A DNA stretch of 56,695 bases from contig JANBQC010000124.1 of assembly GCA_027576995.1 (NCBI GenBank), positions 1 through 56,695 on the forward strand, in the 5' to 3' direction. Below are positions 11,555 through 22,551 of the stretch, one piece after another. The translations under genes and the position numbers were made by a program. The DNA is from Dimargaris cristalligena. Taxonomy: Eukaryota; Kickxellomycota; Dimargaritomycetes; Dimargaritales; Dimargaritaceae. The stretch's first letter is position 1, and each line of letters starts with the position of its first letter. The notes under the pieces were generated by a model, which saw nothing but the letters and a program-made list of their open reading frames with translations, was not told the DNA's origin and did not search any database.

Positions 11555-12742
11555 ATGCAAACCCGCCGCTGTAGACTACTGCTGTTGGCCATTTTGGTCG
11601 CAGTTGGCGGAACCATTTCGCAAACGGACGCACGCCCTGCGGCCCAGACCAAGCCGACATTGACTACGCCTTCACTCCCTAGTGCAACTAACTCGCAGCG
11701 TATAACCCGTCGGTCAGGGACTGTCACGACCATATTAGACCGCCTAATCGGATTTAACTGGGCCAAGTACCTTCACTATAGGTATACAGCCCACTTTATG
11801 GATGCCAACATTGACTACAGTCACCGCACCTCGTTTGAAAAAGCCTTCAGTATGAAAGACGATAAGTATATGGCAATGTGCCGTCGTGTCGGATCGACTG
11901 AACCTGCTCAAAATTACGGAGGGACAGCATGGTACAATGTATATATCTATTTACTCCACCGGTCTCCATCTCTTAGGCGCAACGAAGTAGTGCCTTTGAA
12001 TGGCTCCCCGCCTTCCTTTAACTGTAAATTGGCGAAGGACCTTGGCAAGGAGAATGTAGCCAAGAAACCTCCAGCTTCGACCAACTTGGTCCCAGTATCC
12101 CTTAATTCCCCTGCAAGTGAGGTTGCTGACCAGGGGACGTTCCACGCCAATCCAGCTGCCCCTTTCGAACCCACTGTCCCGGACATTGTCATCACCGACG
12201 TGGATGATCACCCCTCCGACCTGGGCACTACTAGCCCCATTTACTCGGCGCAAGCGGTACCCCAAGAATTACCCAACAACAGCTTTAACGAGTCTGATGG
12301 CGAAGCCGCCCCACCTAACCCCTCTCAAGATACCCCGTTGCCCCCCGCGGTGGCGGAGGTTGAATCGGAACAGCGATTGCCTCCTACAAAGCCCCCACGT
12401 CGTAACTACCTTAATAAAAAAAACCCCGTACCTGTGGACGTCAATTCGCCTCCGGGGCCAATCCAAGCCAACCAAGAAGGGCCAACGCCTAGGAAGGAAA
12501 ATGGTTCTACATCCGCGGACTTCGGAACTACATCCTCTAACCAGTCTACGTACGTGGACCAAAAGAACGACGGTAAGTCTAGCGCGTGGCCAGATAAGAA
12601 CGATACTGACTGGAGTGAGGACGACTCCCAGCTTACCGATGACGAATTTTGGGAGGACGTTACTTCGCAATTCCCTGCTCCTCCCAGTGTCGGCCGGCCC
12701 CACCGGGCTCAATTTCAGCCCCAACTGGCCGTTCCGATTTAA
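11555..12742 (+). CDS. Secreted proline-rich protein with acidic tail
   Basis: A 395-residue protein that I do not recognise. The chosen ATG starts a classical signal peptide: basic start, then a leucine-rich core at about residues 8-19. The frame is open further upstream only through non-ATG codons. A threonine/proline-rich pro-segment ends in Thr-Arg-Arg (about 51-53), a possible Kex2 cleavage site. A globular-looking part follows (about 54-170) with two cysteines and many aromatic residues, including the segment around NWAKYLHYRYTAHFMD. The C-terminal half is low-complexity and Pro/Ser/Glu/Asp-rich, with several PPxxPP stretches. Near the end is a very acidic block, WSEDDSQLTDDEFWEDV. The layout (signal, pro-segment, dibasic site) matches the small secreted paralogues of this window. 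A secreted effector is possible but not shown. Confidence 0.7.
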   Translation: MQTRRCRLLLLAILVAVGGTISQTDARPAAQTKPTLTTPSLPSATNSQRITRRSGTVTTILDRLIGFNWAKYLHYRYTAHFMDANIDYSHRTSFEKAFSMKDDKYMAMCRRVGSTEPAQNYGGTAWYNVYIYLLHRSPSLRRNEVVPLNGSPPSFNCKLAKDLGKENVAKKPPASTNLVPVSLNSPASEVADQGTFHANPAAPFEPTVPDIVITDVDDHPSDLGTTSPIYSAQAVPQELPNNSFNESDGEAAPPNPSQDTPLPPAVAEVESEQRLPPTKPPRRNYLNKKNPVPVDVNSPPGPIQANQEGPTPRKENGSTSADFGTTSSNQSTYVDQKNDGKSSAWPDKNDTDWSEDDSQLTDDEFWEDVTSQFPAPPSVGRPHRAQFQPQLAVPI

Positions 12743-13206
12743 AAGCCAATTTCGTATTTTACCAATGGCGAAAAAGCTGACGGGGCGTTGGCCTGGTTGA
12801 ATATTGCTCATGACCAACGTCCTGTAACTCCGAGGGCCTCATTTTGTAAAGGAGTTAGAGTTTAAATCATTTTTAGTAATTAGTTTTCTTCTTCAACTGA
12901 AGAATGGGATATGCTACCCAAACAAGCCCAGTCGCATGGAACAGCTAGTCTAATTTAAGACATTTGCAAGGCTACGGTTATATATAGGGTATCATATTTC
13001 CCTGCCAATAAACTTAGTATATCTTATTTAGCTGGGCCAATTAGTAAGCGCCCGAACTTGGCCTGATGATGGTGTATTCCAGTATTTTATTTAATGGTCG
13101 AGCGGATTCCCTTCAGGGACGGTGAGATGATGTCTTTTGAGTATTTAAAATATACATGGTGATTGCGCTACCCCATCTACTGGGTGTAACATTTCTGGTA
13201 AGGTGG
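12743..13206. other. Short intergenic region between convergent genes
   Basis: AT-rich DNA between the 3' end of the secreted protein gene and the 3' end of ATG12. I see no gene. It probably holds both 3' UTRs. Confidence 0.4.
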
Positions 13207-14282
13207 TTAGCCCCAGGCAGCAGTCGTGCAGTAATTGACAATAAGTTGCCCGTCCGTCTTGAAGCACTGGTGAGAGAAAATAGAAGGTACCATACAAAAA
13301 GAAGTCTGAAAACTGTTTAACAACAAGGATTTTCCTAAGGCCCCGGAGATAACCAAGACATATTGTAAGAGTAACTTGGCATAGAATACGATATGGCAGA
13401 AGTTCATCCAGGCTGTATAGCGAATAGTCCATTTGATGAGGTAAATACTACTGGTCAAAAGTTATCTCCCACATATTATCCCATACATATATTGTGTGAA
13501 ATCTTATACAGTTGGGTTGAAGTTCACCCATATGGTGCTTACCCGGAAGAGGTTTTCGACCGACTCATCGGGCGACGGCGAGAAAGCGCTACTTATATAT
13601 ACAAACTGGTGATACCCATCGATTTGGCATTTGTAGGTAAAGTAATCGGTATACATATAGCTGTGGTTAAGTCGCGGGCAATAGGGGATAGTAATGGTAC
13701 TAAGCCAGGCGAGGGCTCAAAGAGAAAGGGGTTTCGTTATAACGGAATATTCGTCTAGAGTACTCACCAAAGGGTCAGAGGCCTTGTAGTTAAGTTCCTT
13801 GCGAAGGAACTGGATTACCAGCTGGAACTTATTAGTAGTGGAAATCTTGAAGAAGCTCCGTTTGAGAATTGGCGCATTGCCGATGGCTCGAAAGCGAATT
13901 ACGACTAGATATATATATGTGTGTGTATAAAGACCGTTGGCCCAAGATGTAATGGCACAACAACATAGGGTTCAATAAAAGTACCTTGTGAATTTAATAT
14001 TTGGACGAGGGTGAGGGTGGAAGTTAAGGTAGGCGGGGTAATCTCCCTCGGTTGGAAGGGGGGTCGGGTAATTCAGTTACTGGCCCTTTTTCTCGACCCC
14101 GAAATGGAGCTAAATATTCGCCCTGATAAATGGAACCTACCTTTACTCGGGGGTGGGGTAATGTCCGGCTGGCCGGTGGGGGAAATCGAAAGGTCGGCTG
14201 ACTGACTATCGTTATTAGCGGAACCGGCCGAAGAAGAGCCTGGCCGAGAAGCAAGGGAAGCGCTGCCTTCGGAACTTGCCAT
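13207..14282 (-). CDS. ATG12: ATG12, ubiquitin-like autophagy protein (four exons)
   Basis: Rebuilt from four minus-strand exons: 14282-14141, 13904-13768, 13605-13543 and 13266-13207, giving 133 residues. All introns are GT...AG and the phases agree (1, 0, 0). Atg12 is activated by Atg7 and Atg10 and conjugated to Atg5. Atg12-Atg5 with Atg16 acts as E3 for Atg8 lipidation on the phagophore. Residues 1-46 are a Ser/Pro-rich disordered tail, and the ubiquitin fold starts at about VVIRFRAIGNAPILK. Further family blocks are FKISTTNKFQLVIQFLRKEL, the FVYISSAFSPSPDE exon and CFKTDGQLIVNYCTTAAWG. The last residue is the glycine needed for conjugation, with no C-terminal extension to remove, as usual for Atg12. 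The last intron (13542-13267) contains a complete MITE-like repeat that begins only a few bases after the donor site. Single-frame gene calling would miss this gene. Confidence 0.93.
13391..13533 (+). repeat. MITE-like repeat, copy 2, inside an ATG12 intron
   Basis: A 143-bp copy beginning ATATGG and ending CCATAT, very similar to copy 1 at 4801-4944 with only scattered differences. It lies wholly within the last ATG12 intron, antisense to the gene when read in the copy-1 orientation. Confidence 0.75.
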
Positions 14283-14826
14283 TGGACGACAGGGGCTGTG
14301 AATGAGGGACGGGGTAAGAAACGTGGACGTGATATAGAAAAAAGCTGGCGGACCAGCAAGTAAGGAAATGTGGCAGGTGTAGTCGCAATGAAGAAGGTGG
14401 ACTAGCCAAACAATTGAAGAAGGGGAAGAAAGGGTCGACGCCCATGGTCCGCGTACCAAAGTAGCTTCTGCTTTGCTTGACTTGCAGTTCTGGGATGTCA
14501 TACACAAAGCATTTCCAACTATGCAGAGGCACATTCCCTCTCCGCTTTTTATAAAGGGGGACGAAGTGTGACCTAACTCTCCCAATGAAATACCAATGGG
14601 ATGGTGGGTGGGATAGCTGTTGTTATCTTGTAATTCTAGGCCTAGTCAACGGATACTGGGATATACGGCGGAGTTGGACTTATTTACATTTTATTTCATT
14701 TTATAATAAGATATGCTCAATATGGCCAATAGGTTTCCATTCTAAAAAGCGCCAATGTCGCAAGAGAGGGTGCAGAGTGTAAGAAAACTACCACCAGGCC
14801 CTCCAGTCGCATCCAACTAGAATAGC
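14283..14826. other. ATG12 5' region and intergenic DNA
   Basis: A TATA-like TTTATAAAAAG on the minus strand (about 14548-14558) lies some 270 bp upstream of the ATG12 start. The reading frame is open upstream of that ATG to about 14585, but it has no family features, so I treat it as 5' UTR. No other gene is seen. Confidence 0.4.
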
Positions 14827-16541
14827 TTAGAGAAGCTCTTGCGTATTCTGGCCACCCAGGACGGGTAAAATCAACACTGGCTCTGGTTCTGTTTCGGGGT
14901 GCATTTGGTTATTCTGGACATATATCTGGGCGTCAACAAGGTGTCGGGTAAACTGAAACTCCTTGAGTTGCCTGTCCAAGGGGCCCCCGACTTTGACCCT
15001 GGCCAGTACCATGTTGTCGCTTTCTAGTGCACCGCTGGGTACCATTTGGTGAAGATCACCCTCGGGTGTCAACCATTGGTAATTCTGATCTATAAAGGCG
15101 GTGGATGAGTTCGTATCTAACGGCACATCTTCTATATCGCCCCAGATGGACTTCATGAACTTCAGGGCAGATTCGAGTCGATAATTTGCAATGACACGTA
15201 GGTAGTGGACCTGCGACTCTTTAAATAGGGGTATTTTACAGAGTGGCAGCCTCTCATCGAGTTGGTCCATATGCGACAGGACCATGTCAATGACCGGACG
15301 GTTGCCATCAATTGCGGCCCTAAGTAATAATCAAGCGGGCATGTTTGTGTAGATTCTCGACTTGGCGTATACGAATACCGCACATGGAGTGGAATGCCCA
15401 CCTCATCGCTACAATCAGAAATCCGGCAATTTTGGCGATGGCATTGGTTCGATAGAGATGCCATAAGCTAATGTTGATTATATTGAAAATGGCAGTGGCA
15501 AGATAGTTGGTGGGCCGAATCGAAATGTTGGGTATGTTCAATCCAGGTGGACTAAAGGGGAAAAACGGCGGAGGCTGCATCGCAGCTTGGTCAAAAAAGA
15601 TGTTGAAAAGTACACCAAAGAACATACCCAGGCTCCGGCCCGTGGTTCGGGAAGCTAAGGGGAACCATTGCCGAAACTCGGGGAACGATAGACTGCCTAG
15701 TGACACGAAAACCCGGTGGTTATCCGCAAGTAGGGGAAGATTTTTATGAGATACGAGAAACTGGGCATAATTATTTGCGATTGGCCACTTTCGCCTGATA
15801 TCGAAATCAGTGCTTGCTTGGCAGTTGATAATCTTACAGTACTCGAAAGCCTGCCCCCATTCGCTATCAACCTGATCGAGGTAGACTCCCCACGTCTCCA
15901 GTGGGGTTACCGTATACCACATCCGCGAAAATAACACCCAGAGCCTATGGCTATTGTACTGGACACAGGCCTCCTTGAAAAACTTTGGCTGGTTATTGAT
16001 GATCTATGGGGTGACAGGGTTCAGTCCGTATATGTAGGGTGCATTATTATACCGTTGAAGTAAGTATAAAGCACTGGGCTAGAGGGTACCAATAATACGT
16101 CGGCCACATAAAATGATAGCTGGTTAAGGTATAGAGTGTTTATAATTACGGGAGCTGCCAATGTAAATACTCCTTTTGCCAGCCCCCTCATTGCTTGGAA
16201 GATCAGAGGAGGTCCTAGGTACTTCCGGTTTACTAAGGGTTCTAATTACCCCTGAAAAAAGTGATATCACTACTTACCTTTGTAGAAAGGACTTCCTTGG
16301 CATCGGCGCCAAGTTGGCTCTTTTGGTCTAATAAAACCACCAGTTCAGGTACACCGATGTGCGATAAAACTTCGAGTTGGAGTTCTCGGGGTAACCCATA
16401 AAACTTCGAGGCTAAAGTGTGATTACTTTTTTGTGGTTTTCTACTCGAATGACCGGGCAGATTCGAATATTGTTGGGCCATGGCTGAGACCACCATAGTG
16501 GCCTCTAAAAGCACTAGCACATATGTCTGTTTCATAATCAT
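14827..16541 (-). CDS. Predicted secreted F-box-like protein (three exons)
   Basis: Three minus-strand exons, 16541-16278, 15988-15402 and 15319-14827, join in matching phases (0, then 2) into a 447-residue protein. Residues 1-22 form a strong signal peptide (core VLVLLEATMVVSAMA, then Q-Q). Residues about 48-75 read GLPRELQLEVLSHIGVPELV, which follows the F-box consensus (L-P-x-E-L...I...L...E-L). After the first intron comes PKFFKEACVQYNSHRLWVLF, then hydrophobic stretches near LGMFFGVLFNIFFDQ and LATAIFNIINISLW. The C-terminus is soluble. The family is unknown to me. A signal peptide on an F-box domain is contradictory for a cell's own SCF subunit. It would fit a protein delivered into another cell, or an ER or vacuolar protein with a chance F-box resemblance. 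Exon 2 and 3 donors and acceptors fit well; the 5' part depends on the 289-bp first intron. Confidence 0.65.
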
Positions 16542-16605
16542 TGGTCTGGGTGTAGCAGTTGGGAAAGTATTAATTAGGTATAGTTTAAAAGTGGAGCATT
16601 ACAAT

Positions 16606-17172
16606 TGTCACCCGAGTTAACCACTCTTAGTCCGTCAAGAGTCTCGGGGATAGGCTTCTAACAGTAGGCGGGGCATTGGACATGGCCAAGCGGGCTACTA
16701 GTGTTAGGGGAGGTGACAAGACTAACCGAATGAAGCAAGTGTAGAACGTAGGTGAGGTCCGTGCACTAGATGCACACTTACTGGTCAGTACTAGGGGGTG
16801 AGCGTATATAGAGTTTATTGAGGTAAACTACGGGGGGTAAGAATAAGCTAAGATACTAACCGGTCCCAAAGGGGAGCCCGGTTATATATACACTGAGGAT
16901 GACTCCAAAGGGGAGGTCCTGAAGGGGGAACTACATAATGGCTAATAATAAGGTGGACCGGCTGGCCCTCAGTTGAGCGGGGCTTCCATGGGAATTGGAA
17001 GGTACTAAGATCACCTACAAGTGATTAGTGTGAACTCCGGGGAGGCCCGGCCGGTAAGGGGATATCAATGATGCTCGGCCTTATTAGGGCCAGGGGGTAC
17101 AATATGGCGCTATACGGCCTGATATGACGGTGGTCATATCGGTTGGATTAGGACGGATTAGGAGGGGCGACA
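16606..17172 (+). repeat. LTR-like dispersed repeat, copy 1 (possible solo LTR)
   Basis: 567 bp starting TGTCACCCGAGTTAACC and ending GGGGCGACA, so it begins with TG and ends with CA as LTRs do. It aligns over its whole length with 22552-23132. Flanks are ACAAT before and ATAAT after, a 4-of-5 match to a 5-bp target duplication. An internal TATATA promoter-like stretch (about 16804-16809) is followed by a shared TTTATTGAGGTAAAC. There is no coding capacity. This copy retains 24 CpG sites by my count. A non-LTR origin is possible, since no internal gag-pol region is present. Confidence 0.65.
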
Positions 17173-20100
17173 ATAATGATCATTGGCAAATAATTGTATC
17201 ACTAAAGAATCTATCAAAAGAAAAGAATAATAGCAATGGAATACACATACATGACATTTGCCCCTGAATGAAATGGGCTCCCTATATATATATCAATTCA
17301 CCTTCAAGGGGGGGGGGCAATGGAAAAGGACCCAGAAAGCAGATCGCAAAATGGGCGGAAAATACGGTATATAACATTGGCTGGAATTGATATAGGGGCT
17401 AATCGTGCCACCTATAGTAACAGAGAGTCGAAAATAGACAGGACTGTTCCACTGGATAGGCTTGTGGGAGGAGAAGGGCTATAAACTAATGGTGACACTG
17501 GAACTACACCACCAGATATAATACACCCTATTGGCGTATCAAAGTAACCGACAGGCATACACTGTATCACAGTCGTCCAACTAAGAGCTCCCAATGTACG
17601 GCCCTGACGTACGTGAATAGATCTGGCTTTCGACCCCCAGTTCCTCTCGTTTATTTTTTATTTTATAGCCAAAATAAGCCAGAAAAAATAACCCGCCACT
17701 ATTGCTATGTGTGGTTGGCCAACTTGCCCTTGAAAGGGGAGTGGAATTAGCGAACAACCATGTTCTAAGGGACCAATACCTGTTTCCGCAAAAATGGACC
17801 AACGCCCTAACTCTAAATCGACTGAAAAATGCCTAGCCCCGCGAATCCAACTATCTACAGCTTTTTGCGACTGCGTAACGCTGTACCCGATGGCACTCAA
17901 TGAATATGATATTTACGATTAGAGGGCCGGGAAAACATGGAGCAGGAAGGATGAGCGTTGGGGAAACACACTATCAATTTTCTTCCAAATACACACTGGG
18001 ATCAGTATTTCCAATATTACAACTACAGTTTCCGTCTTTTCGGTCGGGAGGACATTAGGATCAAGTGCTGTGAGTCATGGCGACAGTTATGAAGAAATAT
18101 AGTATATAATTAAACCAGCATACATATTCAGTCCCAGTACTAAGCCAGTAGTCAAACTATTCACTTTTAATTAAATGGAGGGTTTGCTTTTAGCAAATTC
18201 TTTCCTTGTCAGGTGAACCGTCCCAGTTTGACACTTAGTTAAAGGGACAGGTCTTCTTCGGGGTATTCTATAGATAATCTGGGTTTTATTTCAGTGCGAA
18301 CACTTACGCTGCCGGCATTGGACATAGATGAATAAATGTTTCTTCCACAAGAGGCGAACTGCCCAGCGGATACTTTATACCGGCAATACTATACAGCATT
18401 GGTCCGTGCTGTGCCTGCTGGCCCCTCGATAGCGATCCCCGAACTATCATTGGTATTGACCATGAGAAGTATTCTTAAATTTTCGCTTAATTCAAGGTTT
18501 TACTATCGTTACTTTTAGCCAATATAGTTTCAAGTTTAAACAGATTTATATAACCGACATACTACATTCCATTAAAATTTATTTCAAATAAGTAACTATC
18601 CCAGATTGTTGGTATGCCATGTAATATACGACAAAATATTCAAAGCCATATATACGAAAAGAATAACACAATATACTCAGCCCAACCCATTACACTATCT
18701 AATACCTCCATTAGTTTTGGGACTCGACAGATCTTGAATTTTTCGCTTCTTGGCGCTCCGTCCACTAGCACGGACCAATGACATTCCGCCCTTGAGTACT
18801 GAGAACTCAGTTTTGATTGATTCATGGTGTGGGGTAGAGGTAATACCTGTGACGCACCACCAGTGACAAAGGGTCATTGAGCTAGCGTAGCTTACTGCGT
18901 GATCGGTATCTGCAGGTTGCCTTTCAACTGCGATAAATAGGCTGGGCAAAAGGCCGCCAACCCACCACACAACATCCTTGCAATTTGATGGGCAGAAAGG
19001 GCTTTCGTGCCCCCCTGGTACAGGCCATGAGAACGGGAGACGCGTTTTTCATCATCATCCTTTGTCCATCATTTTGAATAAGCCCAGCATTTTATCATAA
19101 TATTCAGTCTGGAAAATTTTACACCAATCTGACTACGCCAAGCTACTGTTAGCTACAACAAGGTCCATGGCCTCTCCCTTTCCGTTTCGATACAGTGTTT
19201 CATGTGCAGTCTAGTAACCCCCTGGCTGATAATATATAAATTATTCATATTACCAACGGTGTTCTCTTTTAGCACATACGCAATTCAACTTCCGTTTTTA
19301 TGTAGGGCCTTTACCAACTAGTATTGTTCATTGTTCGAAGACACTCTAGCCAGCTTCAGGAATCCGAGTCAGACTATATTTGCTACTCTTGGAGAACACC
19401 GGTCGTGATGATTTTACATAAAGTGGCTATATGTGAAGTTGCTGGTTTCCTGCCATATGGCCCTTACAATAACCCCATGGTCCGGTATTTTCTGGGGGAT
19501 GGCGCGCCTTGTGTAATTACCATAAAAGTAATGCTTCACAACGAAAGTAAACAATACAGCGGCACTCATCGGCTTCCAATTACAGACAGAGTTTCAACTC
19601 TACTGTTAGTCAGTCATTGTTTATTAATTGGGTTGATTTTTTTTATAAAACTACGTACACCAACTAGGCTATGCCCCATGGGATGGGATGGGGTTTGTAA
19701 ATACGCAGTTACCGTTTTTACCTATAATGTGGGATGATAATAATGCGCTTCTCCATGCCTGGCCACACACCCCTCAAGCAAGGTGGCTGGCACTTATTTT
19801 CTTTCGGAATTCTACATTTGGATCGCTCAAAGTCGTAGTCTGGTCATGAGAATGCGCTATAGGGGTATTTGCCAGCACCCCGGACAGGTGAATTGGTCGG
19901 ATATTATGATAGGATGGCCACACAATTTTTGATCAGCCTTCCAGTACTCTTGTCCTTGACTAAATGTGAACGCACAACGAATGAAGAGTGTTGCCAGAGT
20001 ACACCCAGGCTAATTATGTGGATCATTAAGCTGTCGGCGTTAAACAAAATTTACTTTTAAGGAAGGTACTCCGACACTCTAATGGCCATTATGCATGGAC

Positions 20101-20992
20101 ATGGCCGTCGATCTTTACGTTGGGTGTCAAATACGGCACCATACGATTATTTGCTCTGTTTTGCAGTGTACGCTAAACTTATATGCATTTCATTGACGAT
20201 GGCGACTAGGTTGTTGATTTTGAATAATCTATGCGCCAAATTGCTATATAGGAACAGGAAAGGATGATATCGTGTCCTTCTCTATAATCACCCATCTAGG
20301 TCAATATCGGATGAAGCTGGGCTCACTGCTAACTAGTAAGTATAGTCACGGCCTACAGTAATATCCCAAGGACAATCCATCAGGGGGCGAAGGAACACAC
20401 CCACTTACCCTTACTTAAAAATATAGTGAAAATGAACAAACATGGCCTCTTGGATGGAGGACCAATGGAATGAACTAGATCACTATAATTGGTACAAAAA
20501 AGGGGGGGTAGAGAGGATCATGTATACTCATTCTTGTTCCCCGCAGTAAGGCGAGCGGATATAAGTTTCTTCCCCATGAACATACACTTTCGTATGGTAA
20601 TCTGTGCAGTTGAAAGAACAGAGATCGACTAGTAATATATTACCATGGGTTATGAACCATGCGGACATTATGCCCTTTGAGATATATTTTTTTGGTTTGG
20701 GGTACATGTGACCATGCCCACGCCCATGGCTATGGTGGGGAACCAAATTCACATATGACTTGCGAATTGGTATTCGATTTACTATTCCGTAAAACTCTGT
20801 TGGACATGGATACAGTGCCGCATCAGGAATACCATGACTGTATTCATTTTGATCCATTGCCTATTTATTAGGCACAGTAACATGCAGATTAAAGCGATAA
20901 TACTGTATTTGTCTGTTTGAAAGTCCATGGTGAAACCGCTAACTATTGAGGACGAATGGAGGGACTATCCCCCATTTTTACACCATCAGTGA

Positions 20993-21005
20993 ATATATAT
21001 AAAAG
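20993..21005 (+). promoter_or_regulatory. TATA box of the 21224 gene
   Basis: A strong ATATATATAAAAG motif about 220 bp upstream of the ATG at 21224. The paralogue at 1851-2249 has a TATA-like box at almost the same distance. Confidence 0.55.
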
Positions 21006-21223
21006 GGCAAGTGTTCTCACCGGTATTTCCCAATATCACTCATCTTGCAACCACCCCAACAGTGAATCAGAACCTGCCACCACCCTTATTCAACCCCAGT
21101 CCCTAGTTTACTGAGCTCTATTTGGTTTGTGATTACTACCACAAGCCTACTTGTCCACCTCCCTTAACTTACATCTGACCACCAGTCTTTCCTAACCCTA
21201 ATCGTATTGCAAGTCCCTGCATC

Positions 21224-21589
21224 ATGTTGCTCAAGGTTCAGTCCCTCTCCCTCCTTCCTGCCCTCTTGGTCCTACTGACGCAATGCATGGGTGCACCCAC
21301 CCTCGCTACCAATGACTTGAACACACGCCAGCTTTCGGGTGGACCCGACGAAAGCAGCGGCCAAATTATCATCGGACTGAAACACTCCTTGAGTACTCCA
21401 GCCGGCCAGCAAGACTACAACTGTCTTCTGGTGGGCTTCCATAATAATAACATTTACGGTAACTTCATTACGACCGTGCCCCCTATGTACGGTGTTGTGT
21501 ACGGCGGAATTGAGGGATGGTCGCATATCATCAGTACCTTTCAGTGCGTCAAGTTTGTGACTCCCAATCGTATTATTGGTTCCGCTTAA
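21224..21589 (+). CDS. Small secreted protein, paralogue of 1851-2249
   Basis: A 121-residue protein of unknown function. Residues 1-24 are a signal peptide with a leucine-rich core, ending at C-M-G-A-P. A short pro-segment ends in Thr-Arg (34-35) before Gln, where the paralogue has Lys-Arg-Gln. The mature part shares with the paralogue GGPD, SGQIIIGL, AGQQD, two cysteines, GVVYGGIEGW and QCVKFVTPN. The chosen ATG follows directly after the long leader and lies 220 bp after a strong TATA box. An AATAAA signal lies at about 21773. The two copies are 19 kb apart in opposite orientation and have diverged considerably. They are not a recent tandem duplication and likely belong to a larger family in this genome. 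Confidence 0.82.
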   Translation: MLLKVQSLSLLPALLVLLTQCMGAPTLATNDLNTRQLSGGPDESSGQIIIGLKHSLSTPAGQQDYNCLLVGFHNNNIYGNFITTVPPMYGVVYGGIEGWSHIISTFQCVKFVTPNRIIGSA

Positions 21590-22551
21590 GGCAAACGAGG
21601 TTGGATAGTATAGTCGGACCGGCGATACATTCAGCAAACGCTTCAGGGCCATTCCCCATGATCCAACCTTAATAATTTTGCTCGCTAGATGCTCTACATT
21701 TTTTTATACAGATAACTTCCTATGTTGGTCATTTTTATTACGACCAATCGGTAAGCTGTCTATTTAAGTTCAATAAACCAATTTTCGTAAATTCAAATGA
21801 AGGTCGCCTTGAAACCAAGCGATTGTTTGTGGATTTACGGCCATGACGTTGCGGTAACAGCCGGACTGGTTATGAGAAGAGTATATTCACTATCATTCTT
21901 CGAAAAACAAATATAAGCTCTCTGCCACACACTGATTCTGAGTGAACTTATCGGCGCTACCTGGTTTTCCCAATAGAGTATACTTATATTTCTCAATGGA
22001 TCCGGCGGAGTACGGCGTAACCTATTAACCCGATAGTCCCTGACATTTTACCAAGAGGGATGGATTAGTTGCCGTGGATCTGGATGGATGAAATGCGACT
22101 CAATTATAAGATATCATATTATCATGAACCTTCCTGGTGACTATTTAAATCACTTATACTTGCAATTAAAATTATATCCAACTCTTTGCCTAATGGAGTT
22201 GAGCGCCATCCATATGGACCATTTCGAACCTTAACAGTAGCTCCTATCCTTATTAGGCCATTTGGCTAGGAAAATATTAATGGGTAAAAAACGGAATATC
22301 CTAAGTCTAGCTGGTTTATTGGGTTGGTCATCATCTACCTAACGTTGTTTTGATTTCTGATATAAAATTTGTGTCATGGTTGACTTGTAGAACATTAATT
22401 CACCACCTGAAGGTGGCATAGTCTAGCCATATACCATATAACATAATATGTTTAATTGGCAAAGGTATGTTGTCTTGTTTACATACTGAGGGTTGCTGGT
22501 TTAGTTATTTTAGGCATTAGCTACTTAATATCTTCAAACAAATATCTCTAA

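Larger units (their letters stand above)
16542..21223. other. Large gene-poor region with one LTR-like repeat
   Basis: Apart from the 567-bp repeat at 16606-17172, I find no supportable gene. Open frames at 17412-17900, 18336-18970, 19324-19737, 19869-20267 and 20528-20871 have no signal peptide, family motif or splice-compatible neighbour that I could recognise. A run of G lies near 17310. The promoter of the 21224 gene is at the right end. Confidence 0.4.

Noticed and set aside
14283..14585. In-frame N-terminal extension of ATG12
   Set aside because: The extension has no similarity to Atg12 and starts close to the TATA-like element. I treat it as 5' UTR and use the ATG at 14282.
19324..19737. 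137-codon open frame on the + strand
   Set aside because: It begins with TTG, not ATG, and has irregular composition, no signal peptide or motif, and no splice-compatible partner.
20528..20857. 109-codon open frame on the minus strand starting with ATG
   Set aside because: Composition is not impossible for a protein, but there is no family motif, no promoter signal and an overlapping frame on the other strand. Not supportable as a gene.
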